Shown here: one piece after another, positions 1-10,286 of the stretch | Layout: each line of letters starts with the position of its first letter | How positions within the stretch are numbered: the first letter of the stretch is position 1 | Source of the DNA: Paramacrobiotus richtersi | Lineage: Eukaryota > Tardigrada > Eutardigrada > Parachela > Macrobiotidae | Length of the DNA stretch: 47,036 nt | NCBI GenBank assembly: GCA_034698045.1 | Contig: JAQGAU010000059.1 | Span: 1-47,036 of the forward strand | Direction: 5' to 3' | Translations under genes and position numbers: made by a program | The notes under the pieces: generated by a model | Seen by the model: the letters and a program-made list of their open reading frames with translations, nothing else | What the model was told of the DNA's origin: nothing | The model's database searches: none

Positions 1-578
1 ATGCTGAATGCTCGTGGAATTCAATTCTGGATTAATCATTACTACTGTAATCTTGGAAGATGCGGTAATTAACGATTCAATGGCTTAGAAATTTACAACG
101 ATTAATCACTAGTGTTAACAGTATAAATTTTTCCATACTTCCGGAATCGTTATCGAATAATACAGCAAGAAACGCACTAATTTCAAGGAAGCATGATCTT
201 CTACTTTCTTTTCACTTCTGGAAAAATGAGTGTACAACTGTACTCGATACGTGTCCGGCGCAATGCGCACCACAGTCCGTACGTACGCTAAAGAACTAAT
301 GCTCTTCTCCAACAATTTTTTTCGCGGTCTTTATGTATGCAATGTTTAAAGCTAGAAAGTCGTTACCGACTCCTGAACATAATTTTTCAGTGCAGAAACA
401 GCGAGAAAGAGATGTGAACTTCGGTAATATTTCAAAGTTACTGCTCAGTTCGTATGTAACTTTAACATTATGGTTTACCATTTATTACGGTGACCAAACT
501 AACAGCTTCTGCTTGTACGACATTTTTGGATAATGCAACGAGCACGACGCTTTTTACGGAACAATGCGTATGACTATA
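1..578. other. Non-coding stretch, nothing recognised
   Basis: Only short open frames on both strands are present, with no domain, signal peptide or splice structure that I can support. The sequence is AT-leaning and looks intergenic. Confidence 0.4.
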
Positions 579-1072
579 ACAGCCGCCCTAGGTAACAGAG
601 ACAGCCGCCTCGGGCACCTGAGTCCACCACCCTAGGTACTGAGATAACTGCCTGATAACCCCAAATCCCAACGTCTTAGTGGCATTGTGTTCACGCTGAC
701 CGGCCGACTAACAAAAGCTGCTAAGCCGTACTTTTATTGCCTGCTATCATAGAAGAGCGCGTGAACGCAGTTGCTTTCCCTACTTCCTTCTGTCGTAGCA
801 GAAGGGCGCCGCGTTCACGCATAATTCTACATATAAGCCCGAAAAAGGCGGCGTCTAGCCGGAAAACAGGTAGCATAGCAGGCAGCGTGAACTACATCTT
901 AGATGTAGTTCACGTTGCATTCTACCTTGTAAATTTCACCTCAACAGGCAGGCGTGGTCTGAGTAGCGATCAGACGCTCTTGTAGGGCAACATTTTGCGT
1001 TCATGCAGTTTTCTATGCTAACGCTAGCCCCGCTAACGTAGTTGGATAGATAGCATAGAACTAACGTGAACA
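579..1072. repeat. Dispersed repeat copy A (composite, palindrome-rich)
   Basis: Positions 681-900 match 2405-2624 over the same 220 nt, by eye at roughly 80 percent or better. The upstream part (579-680, CCGCC- and CTTAGTGG-containing) also resembles 2190-2290. The copy holds a 13-bp perfect inverted repeat (887-899 against 901-913) around a single T, and repeated GTGAAC/GTTCAC words. A TGTTCACG word near 688 and its complement near 1065-1072 may be its ends, but I see no clear target-site duplication. It is a mobile-element remnant of unknown class. Confidence 0.65.
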
Positions 1073-2189
1073 GCAGTTCACTACGGAAAGCCTACTATGT
1101 AGCTGCTACCATAGACCATATGGTCAAGCACGTTAGCACTCACATGAGGTTCCTAATCCCAACGCAACTGATGGCAAAGAATGTAAAACCAAATGCGAAC
1201 AGTGAAAAGATACCTTGTGAAACGAATGGGCATCCTGTTACTATAATATTATTTGCATGGTACATTATTATTAGTATTATTAAAGTCACAAGAGCGGATA
1301 ACGTAAACCATACATAATACAATGTACATACGTTATGTTGTGCATAGACCATGTATTATGTAGAATGCTCAGATGGAATAATAACATACGTTAACGGCGT
1401 AATATATAGACGTTAACAGCATTTATATTCTTGCACCGAATAAACTTATTCTGTACGGCGTGGACCTGATGGCACTATGCATTACGTTTAACCACCGTAG
1501 TAAAACTTTCCGTGTAGTATTCGACTGAATATCTGTCTGCATTAGTTTGTTATCATGTATTAGTTTATGTTCTCACGTGATCGCTTCAAAACCCATTAAA
1601 CAGAAAACGCAGAAAACAGGGCATCATTCAGCACACAGATGCCGCTCTGCATTCTAGTACAAACACAGAATCATTTAAACGCTACTCAAAAGATTTTACG
1701 ATGGTATACAATTTTGATACACATAACGCAATCAGAGCGATCTATATACGTATAAGCGTTCCTAAATTATATGTACATGTTGTTACATATATTTACGGAG
1801 TACGTAGATGTACAGATTACATATGATAAGTACATTAATGTATAAAATTATGCTGATCCGCAGTTTGGGCTGTGCTTGTCTGTTTATCGGTATACAGCAC
1901 ATCCATGTATATAAACTACGGAAGATCATGTTCGTTTAAATGTCATACAAGTATCTTGCTGATGCACTTAATGTACCAACACGTATGACTATGCACATCT
2001 ATGGTCCACGATATATCTACACAATAATTTGTGCATTTAATTTATGTACACAAAGTACACATTGGACATATGTTATGTACAATAATAAGTATGTATATTT
2101 AATTCATGTACGCTTGTATATGGGCGTACTTCTGCGGCTCGTACTTCTGTTTAATATTGATATATATGTACATCTAATTTATGTACACT
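1073..2189. other. Non-coding stretch with TGTACA-rich tract
   Basis: No credible gene. From about 1740 to 2190 the sequence is full of TGTACA/ATGTAC words and contains a degenerate unit (TAATTTATGTACAC and variants near 2039, 2099 and 2167) at 60-68 nt spacing. The open frame crossing it is low-complexity and has no domain character. Confidence 0.4.
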
Positions 2190-2404
2190 GTATGTGGCAA
2201 CCGCCTCTGGTACCGGCGGCAGCTGCCTTCGGTAGGTACCGTGGCGCCCGATCTTGGCGGCATCTGCCTGCTGACCCCATAGCTTAGTGGTAAGTTTCCT
2301 CCTGGAAAGTTTCCTCCTGTTTTGTGGTGTTGGGTACTTGAAGCCATTTACGAATGGTTCTGCTGGACGAAATGTTCCAGAGGAATAAACTTGTTGTTGT
2401 TGTT
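2190..2404 (+). mobile_element. tRNA-derived SINE-like element with (TTG)n tail
   Basis: A Pol III A-box-like word TAGCTTAGTGGTAAG lies at about 2280-2294. A degraded B-box-like stretch (GGGTACTTGAAGCC) follows near 2330. The element ends in AATAAA and a short TTG run at about 2383-2404. The last 45 nt recur in reverse orientation at 37048-37093. Head, body and microsatellite tail are typical of a tRNA-derived SINE. The left boundary is uncertain, and so is whether 2190-2270 belongs to it. Confidence 0.55.
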
Positions 2405-2624
2405 GGTATTGTGTTCATGTAAACGGAACGGCTAACGAAAGCTGCTAATCGTTATTTTTATTGCCCTCTAATGTAGAAGACCGCATGAACGCAGTTGCTT
2501 TCCCTACTTCCTTCTGTCGTAGCAGAAAGGCTTCGCGTTCACGCATAATTCCACATATAAGCCCAAAAGAGGCGGCGTCTAGCCGGAAAACAGGTAGAAT
2601 AGCAGGCAGCGTGAACTACATCTT
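2405..2624. repeat. Dispersed repeat copy B
   Basis: This is the second copy of the 220-nt repeat at 681-900, in the same orientation and without an obvious length change. Homology stops at the point that forms the centre of the palindrome in copy A, after which B continues with unrelated AT-rich sequence. It directly abuts the TTG tail of the SINE-like element. Confidence 0.65.
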
Positions 2625-2676
2625 TTATTTTATTATTAAGACAGGGGGCTCAGAGAGGCCCGTCTATTCAGTCATG

Positions 2677-3024
2677 CTATGGATCAGCACATCTCTTCCC
2701 GGGCTGTCCACACGGGCATCCAATGCAGTAGCCAATGTACGACCACAAGTTCCGATATTTGACAGTATGGCATTTTCCAGCGCCGCCATCGCCGCCACCT
2801 GATACATCCGTATTGGGAGGGACTGAGTTATCCTTCACGGGGCGCCCGATGGATTCGGCCAGTGTTTGGGGTCGGATGAGCGTAAAAACCGCAGATGGCG
2901 TTGTGTTCGGAAAGGGTGGGAGAAAGCGAAACTTGCCTAGCGGTTGCCACGAGAAGGGTTCGCCGGTCCCATAACATCTTTGATCCAGAATGAGTAAAGT
3001 CACAACTCTGAGAAGGAGCGACAT
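2677..3024 (-). CDS. Possible small secreted peptide (unrecognised)
   Basis: I do not recognise this frame. From the ATG at 3024 it reads 115 residues to a stop at 2677, uninterrupted. The first about 19 residues (MSLLLRVVTLLILDQRCYG) are hydrophobic with a small residue at the end, like a signal peptide. The middle is rich in Pro, Thr and Gly, with a GGGDGGAG stretch. The last 30 residues hold five cysteines, including CIGCPCG. That pattern would fit a secreted peptide, but there is no homology support, no splice evidence and no clear polyadenylation signal. Several other frames are open in the same GC-richer stretch, so it may be chance. A repeat copy lies just downstream. Confidence 0.27.
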   Translation of the reverse strand: MSLLLRVVTLLILDQRCYGTGEPFSWQPLGKFRFLPPFPNTTPSAVFTLIRPQTLAESIGRPVKDNSVPPNTDVSGGGDGGAGKCHTVKYRNLWSYIGYCIGCPCGQPGKRCADP

Positions 3025-3099
3025 TTCTGCGATCAATTAGTATACTTTTTTTGTCTTCAGAATCCACTACCAGTGCCTGCGCCAAAAGGTCACAAGTTT

Positions 3100-4852
3100 A
3101 AAAGGACATTTCGAACGTTTTGACAATGGATCACAGCTACTGTAAACGCAGTCCAGTGAATCAGATAAACAATGATAAGTGAAGCATGATGCTTATGAAT
3201 ATAAGATGGAGCGCGGCACTTGGTGTTTTATCTGTATTATACATGCGATCGCTGCAGTGGAATGTCTTTGTAATTATGTAGTTCGGTCATTTCGACAACA
3301 CGGAAGTAGAGTAAAAAGTGCACGTTGTACCGGTCAAGACAAGACAGTTCTTTCAGTAGTGACAGGCGACGGCTGTAGCATCAGGAGTACCGTTGACAAA
3401 TGATTGTTATTCAGTGGTATATCAAATGAATGTTCTCCGTTCTTTGAAATGGGACATCGAGCCGAAGCCGCTCACTAATCCTCCATATATGTATAGCCAA
3501 AAAGTGAAACGGTCATCCTTTATAGACTCGAGAACCAATAGTCCGATTGGACTGTTTTAAGCTTCATTAGGAAGTGGGAACAAAGAAGGGGGGACATTCG
3601 TCTGAAGTTTTTTGAAACTAGGTGTTTAAATCAGTCGAATCCCTCAAAAAAGGCAATGGTAACCACTTGGGCCGGTGGGTGAATTCCGTGGGTCTGGGCT
3701 GTGTGTCAAGCGAATGGTATGGCTTTTGCGAGATGTATGGGCTGAGTAGTCTGATTCCACTGGGCTAATCTATTACTGGAAATGGCGTTTACTAGTGTGC
3801 TGGTGTTGGAATTACCCTTGTAGTTAAACGTACGCGCCCACAGTACAGCCGGCTGGGAGCCTGGGTAAAAGGTTATTTTTAGCCTGGTCTGCTAGCTCGA
3901 GTGTGCAGATTCACAGCATTTGTGCCATATTTAAATTGTTCTAGCAACGACTCTAAGCAAGTAGATTACCCCAACGCAGATACTTCGAAAAAGATTCCGA
4001 TACGCTTGATATGATGCCCTAAAGGCTTACCGAGTTAATTTTCATTTTTTATTTTATGAATTTTTGGAAATCGTTAACGATGAATAATTATTAATACCAC
4101 CGTCTACCGAGCGAGTTTCTATGACTCAGCGCTTTCGTTAGTCATCTGTAGACTGCTATATTAAAAATTAATGACTGAACGATTTCAAAATTTCACAACA
4201 AAGCGCCATTACCATGCTCTGCCCCAAAACAAAATATGTCCCAGTTTATAGCACATTTAGGATATCGCATTAGGTCCGTCCGAATTTTTTTGTAATAGTT
4301 GCGTTGGATTAATCAGTATGCCAGCCATTATCAGCTGTTTGTGGTTTTTGATGTCCGGTAATTTTTTTGTGCTTTGTTTATTCTCTTGACTTCAGTTTAT
4401 TCCGGTTTTGTTTACTTTTCGCCATGATAATTATCCTGAATTTTTTAACCCTGGGTCATCTGATACGCTTCGGCCTTGCTGAAAGTTTTGCTCGTAAATT
4501 TTCCAGGACTGCGCATGGAAACGCATTCACTTCATCAGAATAATTTTTTTGCAGCAAGTTACACGTTTCGGGGCGATTGCCACTGTTTCACGAATTTTCA
4601 TGCCGGGATACAACGCTGATAAATAAACATTTATTACAGAAACTGCAAAACTAAAAGGTGTATATATGTATCTGAGTTTTTGCATCTCTTTTTTCTCCAC
4701 CAGTCCATAATAAATTATAACTGTCCATACTTTGCTTTTGGCTTTAGGACAAGTAATTCGTTTTACGTGTCGTGATGCAAGCATGTACTGTGCTCGCGTG
4801 AACTGGCTGGTCAAACCCCCATAAAGGCTCTATTTTTTTATTACTGTCTGTT
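3100..4852. other. Non-coding stretch, nothing recognised
   Basis: Short frames only, in AT-rich sequence, with no conserved motif, splice pattern or RNA gene visible. It ends at the first copy of the 4853/6071 repeat. Confidence 0.4.
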
Positions 4853-5080
4853 GGACCTTATACCAGAGATTTTTCAGTTGTTGCCGGGTGTTTTTTACAG
4901 CATGCAGTTTAGCGCAAAACAAAAGTAAAACCGTGACGGAAGTCCGCCTGGCTATTAAATGATGTTCGTGTAAGCCAACCACCAAAAGTATTGCGGCTGC
5001 CGATACCTTTGTACTTCTTCCTTTCGTTGGAATATTGTTATAACTCTACATTGAAATCCTACAATCCGTGTTCAATTGGT
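4853..5080. repeat. Dispersed repeat family C, copy 1
   Basis: About 228 nt, collinear with 6071-6299 in the same orientation. Shared blocks include GACGGAAGTCCGCCTG, TGCGGCTGCC and CCTTTGTACTTCTTCC, with scattered substitutions and small indels. No terminal inverted repeat or coding potential is seen. Class unknown. Confidence 0.7.
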
Positions 5081-6070
5081 AGAAATAGATCTTCTGCCTT
5101 GCTTTCAACGCTTCTCCTTTTCTGCAATAATATTAAGATCTATATTTTTGTTGTGTGCGATTAATATCCTATATTTTACAAAAAAAGTACCGCACTGTTT
5201 TCGAACCGAAACTGAAATCCATTTTTTGTGTTATAAATATTCTTTTCAGCTGCGATTTATTTCAAATACTGCATATTCCGTGGAAAACATCGTCGAAAAA
5301 TTGTATTAAAAGGCTACGAATTCATGTTAAAATACCATATCATTTCCGCTTGATAAACGACCAGGTTCCTGTTGTGTGGTGATACTGCTGAAATAATATT
5401 ATGAAGCTTGGTGTCAAATGTCATAACACAAAATTTTTAACTCGAATTGAATGTCGTTGGCTTGCAGCAACATTCAGTCCGAGTCGCGAGCTTTGGCGGC
5501 GGCGCGGAGCGGCCGCCGCCAATGCGCAGTAGACGAGCCGCTCGCAGAATTGGTGCTTTATGCATACGGGCGTTATGGGTTGTACCTTTCCGTGGCGAAC
5601 AAGTAACGCAGTTTATTTTGTAATCTATTCAGTTCTGAAAAATCAAACCTTGGTGCTTGAAAAGAGTTCGGGTAATGTCTGGGGAGACAGCGGAGAATAT
5701 CAGTATATCTTCAAGGTGCATTCCGGTCAAGTTTTTTGTGAAGGAATTGGACATTCAGCTTCAAGTTCAGTTTCTTTCTTAGAATTTCTCGATGAAATGC
5801 ATGCGGATATAAGCTGCCTATTCGGAATAGTAACTGTATTATTCCAATGCCAGTCGAATTCATATTGAAGTTCTAAGAACTCGGATAGCGGGCTTGATCG
5901 CCGAAGTGGTAAAACGAACTTTTTTTGCGCTGAGCCAATCTAACACAAAGTGGTCCTGGGATGTACATAGTTCTACAGAGAAAGCCCAGGGCTGTTGAAA
6001 ATTAATAATTAATCTGGATAACAAACGAAGATTGTTCTTCGAATTAGTGCACGGATTTGTATTGTGTTTC
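5081..6070. other. Intergenic stretch with GC-rich hairpin
   Basis: Between the two family C copies. A perfect 11-bp stem (5493-5503 against 5512-5522) with an 8-nt loop sits in a short CpG-rich patch of otherwise AT-rich DNA. A 102-codon open frame at 5560-5868 begins just after it but has no signal peptide or domain features, and I do not call it a gene. Confidence 0.4.
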
Positions 6071-6299
6071 GGACCTTATCCGAGAAATGTTTTAATTCTT
6101 ACCGTAAGTTTTTTTACGGCATGAAATTCCGCGCAAAAGAAGATAAAACCCGGACGGAAGTCCGCCTGTTTATCAGATAATGTTCATATGAGCCAGCCCC
6201 CAAAAGTGTTGCGGCTGCCTATACCTTTGTACTTCTTCCTTTAGTTAGAATATTATTAAAATGCTACGTTGAAATTCTACAATCCGTGTTTAATTGGTA
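6071..6299. repeat. Dispersed repeat family C, copy 2
   Basis: Second copy of the repeat at 4853-5080, same orientation, about 1.2 kb away. It is followed about 70 nt later by an 8-bp GC-rich stem (6371-6378 against 6382-6389). Confidence 0.7.
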
Positions 6300-7857
6300 C
6301 GAGTACAAACTTAATATAATATGTTCACTTCAGCTTCCTGCTTCTACATTCCCACAGAACAGGAAGTTGCGGCTCGCCGAAGGCGAGCCAGCTTCTTGTA
6401 ATAAAGAGAGTCGCTTACTGTACTGTATGCGTACAGAGTAAACAATGCAGTTGATCTCTTCAAACAAGCGCATCCTTTTATGCCAATCATGTAATATTCT
6501 GCGTAACAAAGACGACAGGTGTTGTTCAATGTCCCAATTCTAGCAACTTAAATCTGTACAGCGTTTAGAACAATGCGTTCAGAATTACGAGCAAATTAAT
6601 CCGCTCAAAAGAAAGGCCTTAAAACAGGCATATATTACGTTCTTCTGTAAGTAATTTTGATGGCGAATTCACTGTTGCCTACTGTATAAGAGACGGTACA
6701 TCCGGACAATTCAACCGTAATTTACTTTTGATTGGGCGCAAGATGGTATCGTGGCTCCAACTAAATCAAGTTTTGGTGTCGTGTCCTATGGACGCTGGCT
6801 TGGTATGGTATCAGTCCAAACGCAATACTTTACAATATAATAAAAACAATACGACGATTAGATCACTTAACAGCAATAAAATAAGACGGAGAAACTGCGA
6901 TGGCCATACTGATGGAATGTACAGCATGACTGTTACAATGAGTGCTGGTCATCGTGTTTCTTGTTTTATGCTTTATTAAGTCATAAAAAGGCTGCAAACA
7001 AAGCAAGGGCTGTTTAGATTTAAACTGTAAAATAGCATTTAAAAGCGTGCGGTACGTTCATATGTAGCAGCATCCATCTTGACTGTTGAAGTACCGTTTG
7101 CCCAGTTTTTGCAGATAAGCCGGTATCCATCGTATTTGCGTACTACCGGTAACACATTCTACGAGCCCATACAAATTGCGTCAAAACACAGTGTACTGTA
7201 CGTTTTCGCAGAATATACACACCTTCGCATTCACAATGTTTGTTCGTTTATAACATTTTGAGCCAAACCGTTCCATTAACATTATGTCGACACTTTGGTA
7301 CGCATACATACAAAACTCACAATTCAGCATAGACGATTTAAAGTACATGATAAATTAAACTGAAACAGCCGTTTCGGAACTTTTATCAGCGCATGCGCTT
7401 CTTCATGCAGATTGGCGTAAATTTCGGGGACCGGTCTAGTCACAGTTATTATAGTGTATACACAAACACTAGAATAGTAGAATAAACTGCTACCGAATGA
7501 AAATTGTCTCCGTATCATGCACTGTCGCTTCTCAATGTTGATCACTCCGCTTGTTGCAGTTTTCTTAGTCATATTTTCACAATACATAGCGACCAGCAAT
7601 ATTCTTGTGCGGTACCAACGCTCTACTGGTCGAATGAAGTTATAAGCCAATTTAAACAACTAACAGCCGGGATGTTTTTGTTAGACACGCAAATAGTTTT
7701 GCTGCAAAACCGCTTCGTATGCTAAATGATCAGCCATAACAAACATGCCTATCTCACGACGAAAATGTGAAAGACACGGTTGCTCTGCGTTCCTTTCATC
7801 ACGTCTCATCTTTCATTTGGATCCGGTTGCGATAGCTTTAATTTCTCTACCGGTAAA
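6300..7857. other. Upstream intergenic region of the secreted-protein gene pair
   Basis: No coding region I can support. It must contain the promoter of the gene starting at 7858, but I see no convincing TATA box or initiator. Confidence 0.35.
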
Positions 7858-9096
7858 ATGCATTTTATCTTTGGGATTGCATTATTTTTGTTAATCGGAA
7901 GAAATGGTTTTGCGGCATCTAACTGTAGTCCTTATTCGTTTATGCCCTGTTTGGCGCCGATATTGAGTTATGCGCTCAATCCGGAAACATGGCAGATTTT
8001 TATTATGAAAGATCCTGAAATGTTTGGTCCTTGGCAGATTACGGAAGATCAGGCTGTCAAAATGTGCAAGTACGTTTTTTACCGATAACATTTTAAACCA
8101 GCTAACTATGATCTTTACTAAAGATAACATAACAGGTGGTTGAAAAACAATCTGTGATACGAAAAGCCAAAATCCGGATAAACCAGGCATTTTTACATTT
8201 TGTTGGGTTTTCCTGTACAGAACAGGTCAAAGCGCAGTACAGTGCTATAAAGATGTGATGGACCGTTGTGGACCAGTCGAAGACATGCCGGATGTATCCG
8301 AGTTTTTTAATGGTGCAGGGAAACTAATGGAGGTGTGCGATCGACCGGACTTTTACCCTAGTTTCCGTATCTGGATGGACTGCACGAAACGTCTGTATCC
8401 GACGGGTGGCCAGATGCAGGTCTGCTCGGATTCCGCAATCCGAGACAGTATTAATTTAGCTGTTAATTACACTCAAGCTGGTCCGGCGGGCATACTAGAA
8501 ATGTGGCGAACTGGAGATATCATGAAACAGACGTGCTGGTAAGGAAACTACTGGATCTGTGTTTATTTCTGAGAAAATTTGTCGATAGCGTTTGTGCGAA
8601 CCAGCAAAGTACTAGGTACTCGATTTTAAGCGCGACGATAATTTGCTGCAGCCATAAGTTTCGGTAAGTTTCAGCTGAAGTTTGCGATCTTGCGAGCGAG
8701 ATTAACTGCATCAAGATGCGTTCAGATTTTGCGCTCCTAGCATGGCGGCTAGCCTTGCAATCAAATTATGTCGCCTTCCTGTTTTTTTGCATGGCTTTGT
8801 GACTTGTAAGCCTCCAGAAACAGGAAGGCGTATAAGGTGCTATATGTGGTATATCTCTTCGTTACAGCTATCTGGACTTTTACAAAACGTGCGGCGGATC
8901 CGACGTAACGGACAGATGTGGGCCCGATGCCCAGCAAGTGTATGATAACCTGTTCGACACAGTATCCCAGGCGTTTAACTGCTACGGTGAACGGGTGGCT
9001 GATTGTCCGGCGCGGATGGCTCCCAATGCTGCGCAGGCCAATCTTGATCTGCATTTTACTAAGTTGATTGCCACTATCGTCAATACAATTGGATAA
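7858..9096 (+). CDS. Cysteine-rich secreted protein, paralog 1 (function unknown)
   Basis: Three exons, 7858-8069, 8221-8538 and 8868-9096, join in frame (both introns phase 2, GT-AG) to 252 residues. The start is the ATG after TAAA, giving a hydrophobic signal peptide of about 20 residues. The mature protein has some 16 cysteines in recurring pairs, notably two C-x7-C pairs (CYKDVMDRC after intron 1, and CGGSDVTDRC after intron 2). There is no transmembrane segment and the tail is hydrophilic, so it is probably secreted. Exon number, intron phases and cysteine spacing match the gene at 10287, so the two arose by tandem duplication. The helical, disulfide-rich style recalls nematode DUF19-type proteins, but I cannot confirm that. 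AATAAA lies at 9280. Confidence 0.8.
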
Positions 9097-9279
9097 CTGT
9101 CAATCATGCACGTGTAGAGCTTTCGTTTAGTTCAATTCCGTTTGGGATGAAAGCGAGTAAAGTCCTGCATGAAAAGATGGGAAAGGACTGCTTACATGTC
9201 AACTTTTGGCTCTGCTTTCTAGCTATGTCGGAATGGAAGAAATAGTGATTCACTATTTTTGAGGCTGTAGTTCTAGCAT

Positions 9280-9285
9280 AATAAA
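9280..9285 (+). other. Polyadenylation signal AATAAA
   Basis: Canonical hexamer 184 nt after the stop codon of the secreted-protein gene at 7858-9096, on the same strand. Confidence 0.5.
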
Positions 9286-9715
9286 GAGGTTTTTCTGTAA
9301 CAGTACTTGTACATACATACGTACATTCAAGTGTCCATTAGTTTGTATGTGTATGAGTTACATTATTGTTGAACTGTTTCTCAAAACATGCTGGATCGAA
9401 GAAATATATAATATATATACAGGCGGTAATTACGAAAACATCGCTTGCCTTTATCATGCAATCTGCTCTGGATCTACAGTACAATACATACCGGCAAATT
9501 ACCGGCTGTTCTGTAACGTGCAGTTGTTGCACTTGATCTCGATGAATGCGACCTGCTTGTTTATTAGGTAGGCATACAGGTCCGGCTATGCTCACTTGTG
9601 CGGTGTGCTTTGACTTGAAGCTGCAACTACCAAAGGTAAAGATGCATCTGATTAGCATTTCTCATTTAAATAAACATCACCGGCACGCGATCAAACGGTA
9701 ATTTAAAATAAGCAA

Positions 9716-9805
9716 CCGATGATAGCTCAGTTGGCAGAGCGGGCGGCTGTAGTATCCTACCTTGTAGATACCGCCAGGTCCTGAGTTCAATTCTCAGTCG
9801 TCGGA
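9716..9805 (+). tRNA. tRNA-Tyr (GUA) with 17-nt intron
   Basis: The acceptor stem CCGATGA pairs with TCGTCGG (one G-T pair) and is followed by discriminator A. The D arm is GCTC-AGTTGGCA-GAGC, the anticodon stem GGCGG pairs with CCGCC, and the T arm is CTGAG-TTCAATT-CTCAG. The anticodon loop becomes CTGTAGA (anticodon GTA) only after removing 17 nt inserted one base 3' of the anticodon, the usual place for nuclear tRNA introns; tRNA-Tyr is the eukaryotic tRNA that most often has one. The mature tRNA is 73 nt including the discriminator. A TTTTT run soon after it can end Pol III transcription. It lies between the two secreted-protein genes, on the same strand. Confidence 0.95.
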
Positions 9806-9807
9806 AA

Positions 9808-9815
9808 ACTTTTTC
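9808..9815 (+). terminator. Pol III T-run after tRNA-Tyr
   Basis: A run of five T residues starts a few bases after the tRNA discriminator base, as expected for an RNA polymerase III terminator. Confidence 0.6.
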
Positions 9816-10286
9816 ATCTTCGTGTTTTTTCATGATCTGTTCTTTCTGATGTGCACGGAAGGGAAATGTTCCTTCCGTTAATTAAATAGTTTTATAGCTT
9901 CGGAATACCACTGTGGATGTCAGTAAAAAAATGTTTAAAAAAATATGCGAAATTTATTGACTCCGCAAGCTATTTCTAAAAGCAGGGCTATTAGAATTAA
10001 TTTTGAAGTCAATATTAGTATAAACTGCTGCGGGCGCATTATCGGAACAGTGCGTAATACGTTTCAGGCTACAAACGTGACAATACCGTTTCTTTAGCTC
10101 GCAGAAAGTGGCACGCATAACAAGAAAAGTGTTTCATCCAAGTGGTATCGTTGAACGGCAGGTTTTACTTGAGCTTTGGCGAAATGGCGTGAAAGCGAAA
10201 AACCACTAACCATCTCAGTGGAATGCGAGTTCCTATTGTTGTACAGTACATCGAGAAAAGTTGAAATTTCATGATTATCTTATAGA

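Noticed and set aside
1940..2287. 115-codon gene rich in Tyr and Val
   Set aside because: Translation of the TGTACA-rich low-complexity tract running into the SINE-like element.
5560..5868. 102-codon gene after the GC-rich hairpin
   Set aside because: No domain or signal peptide, atypical composition and no splice partners.
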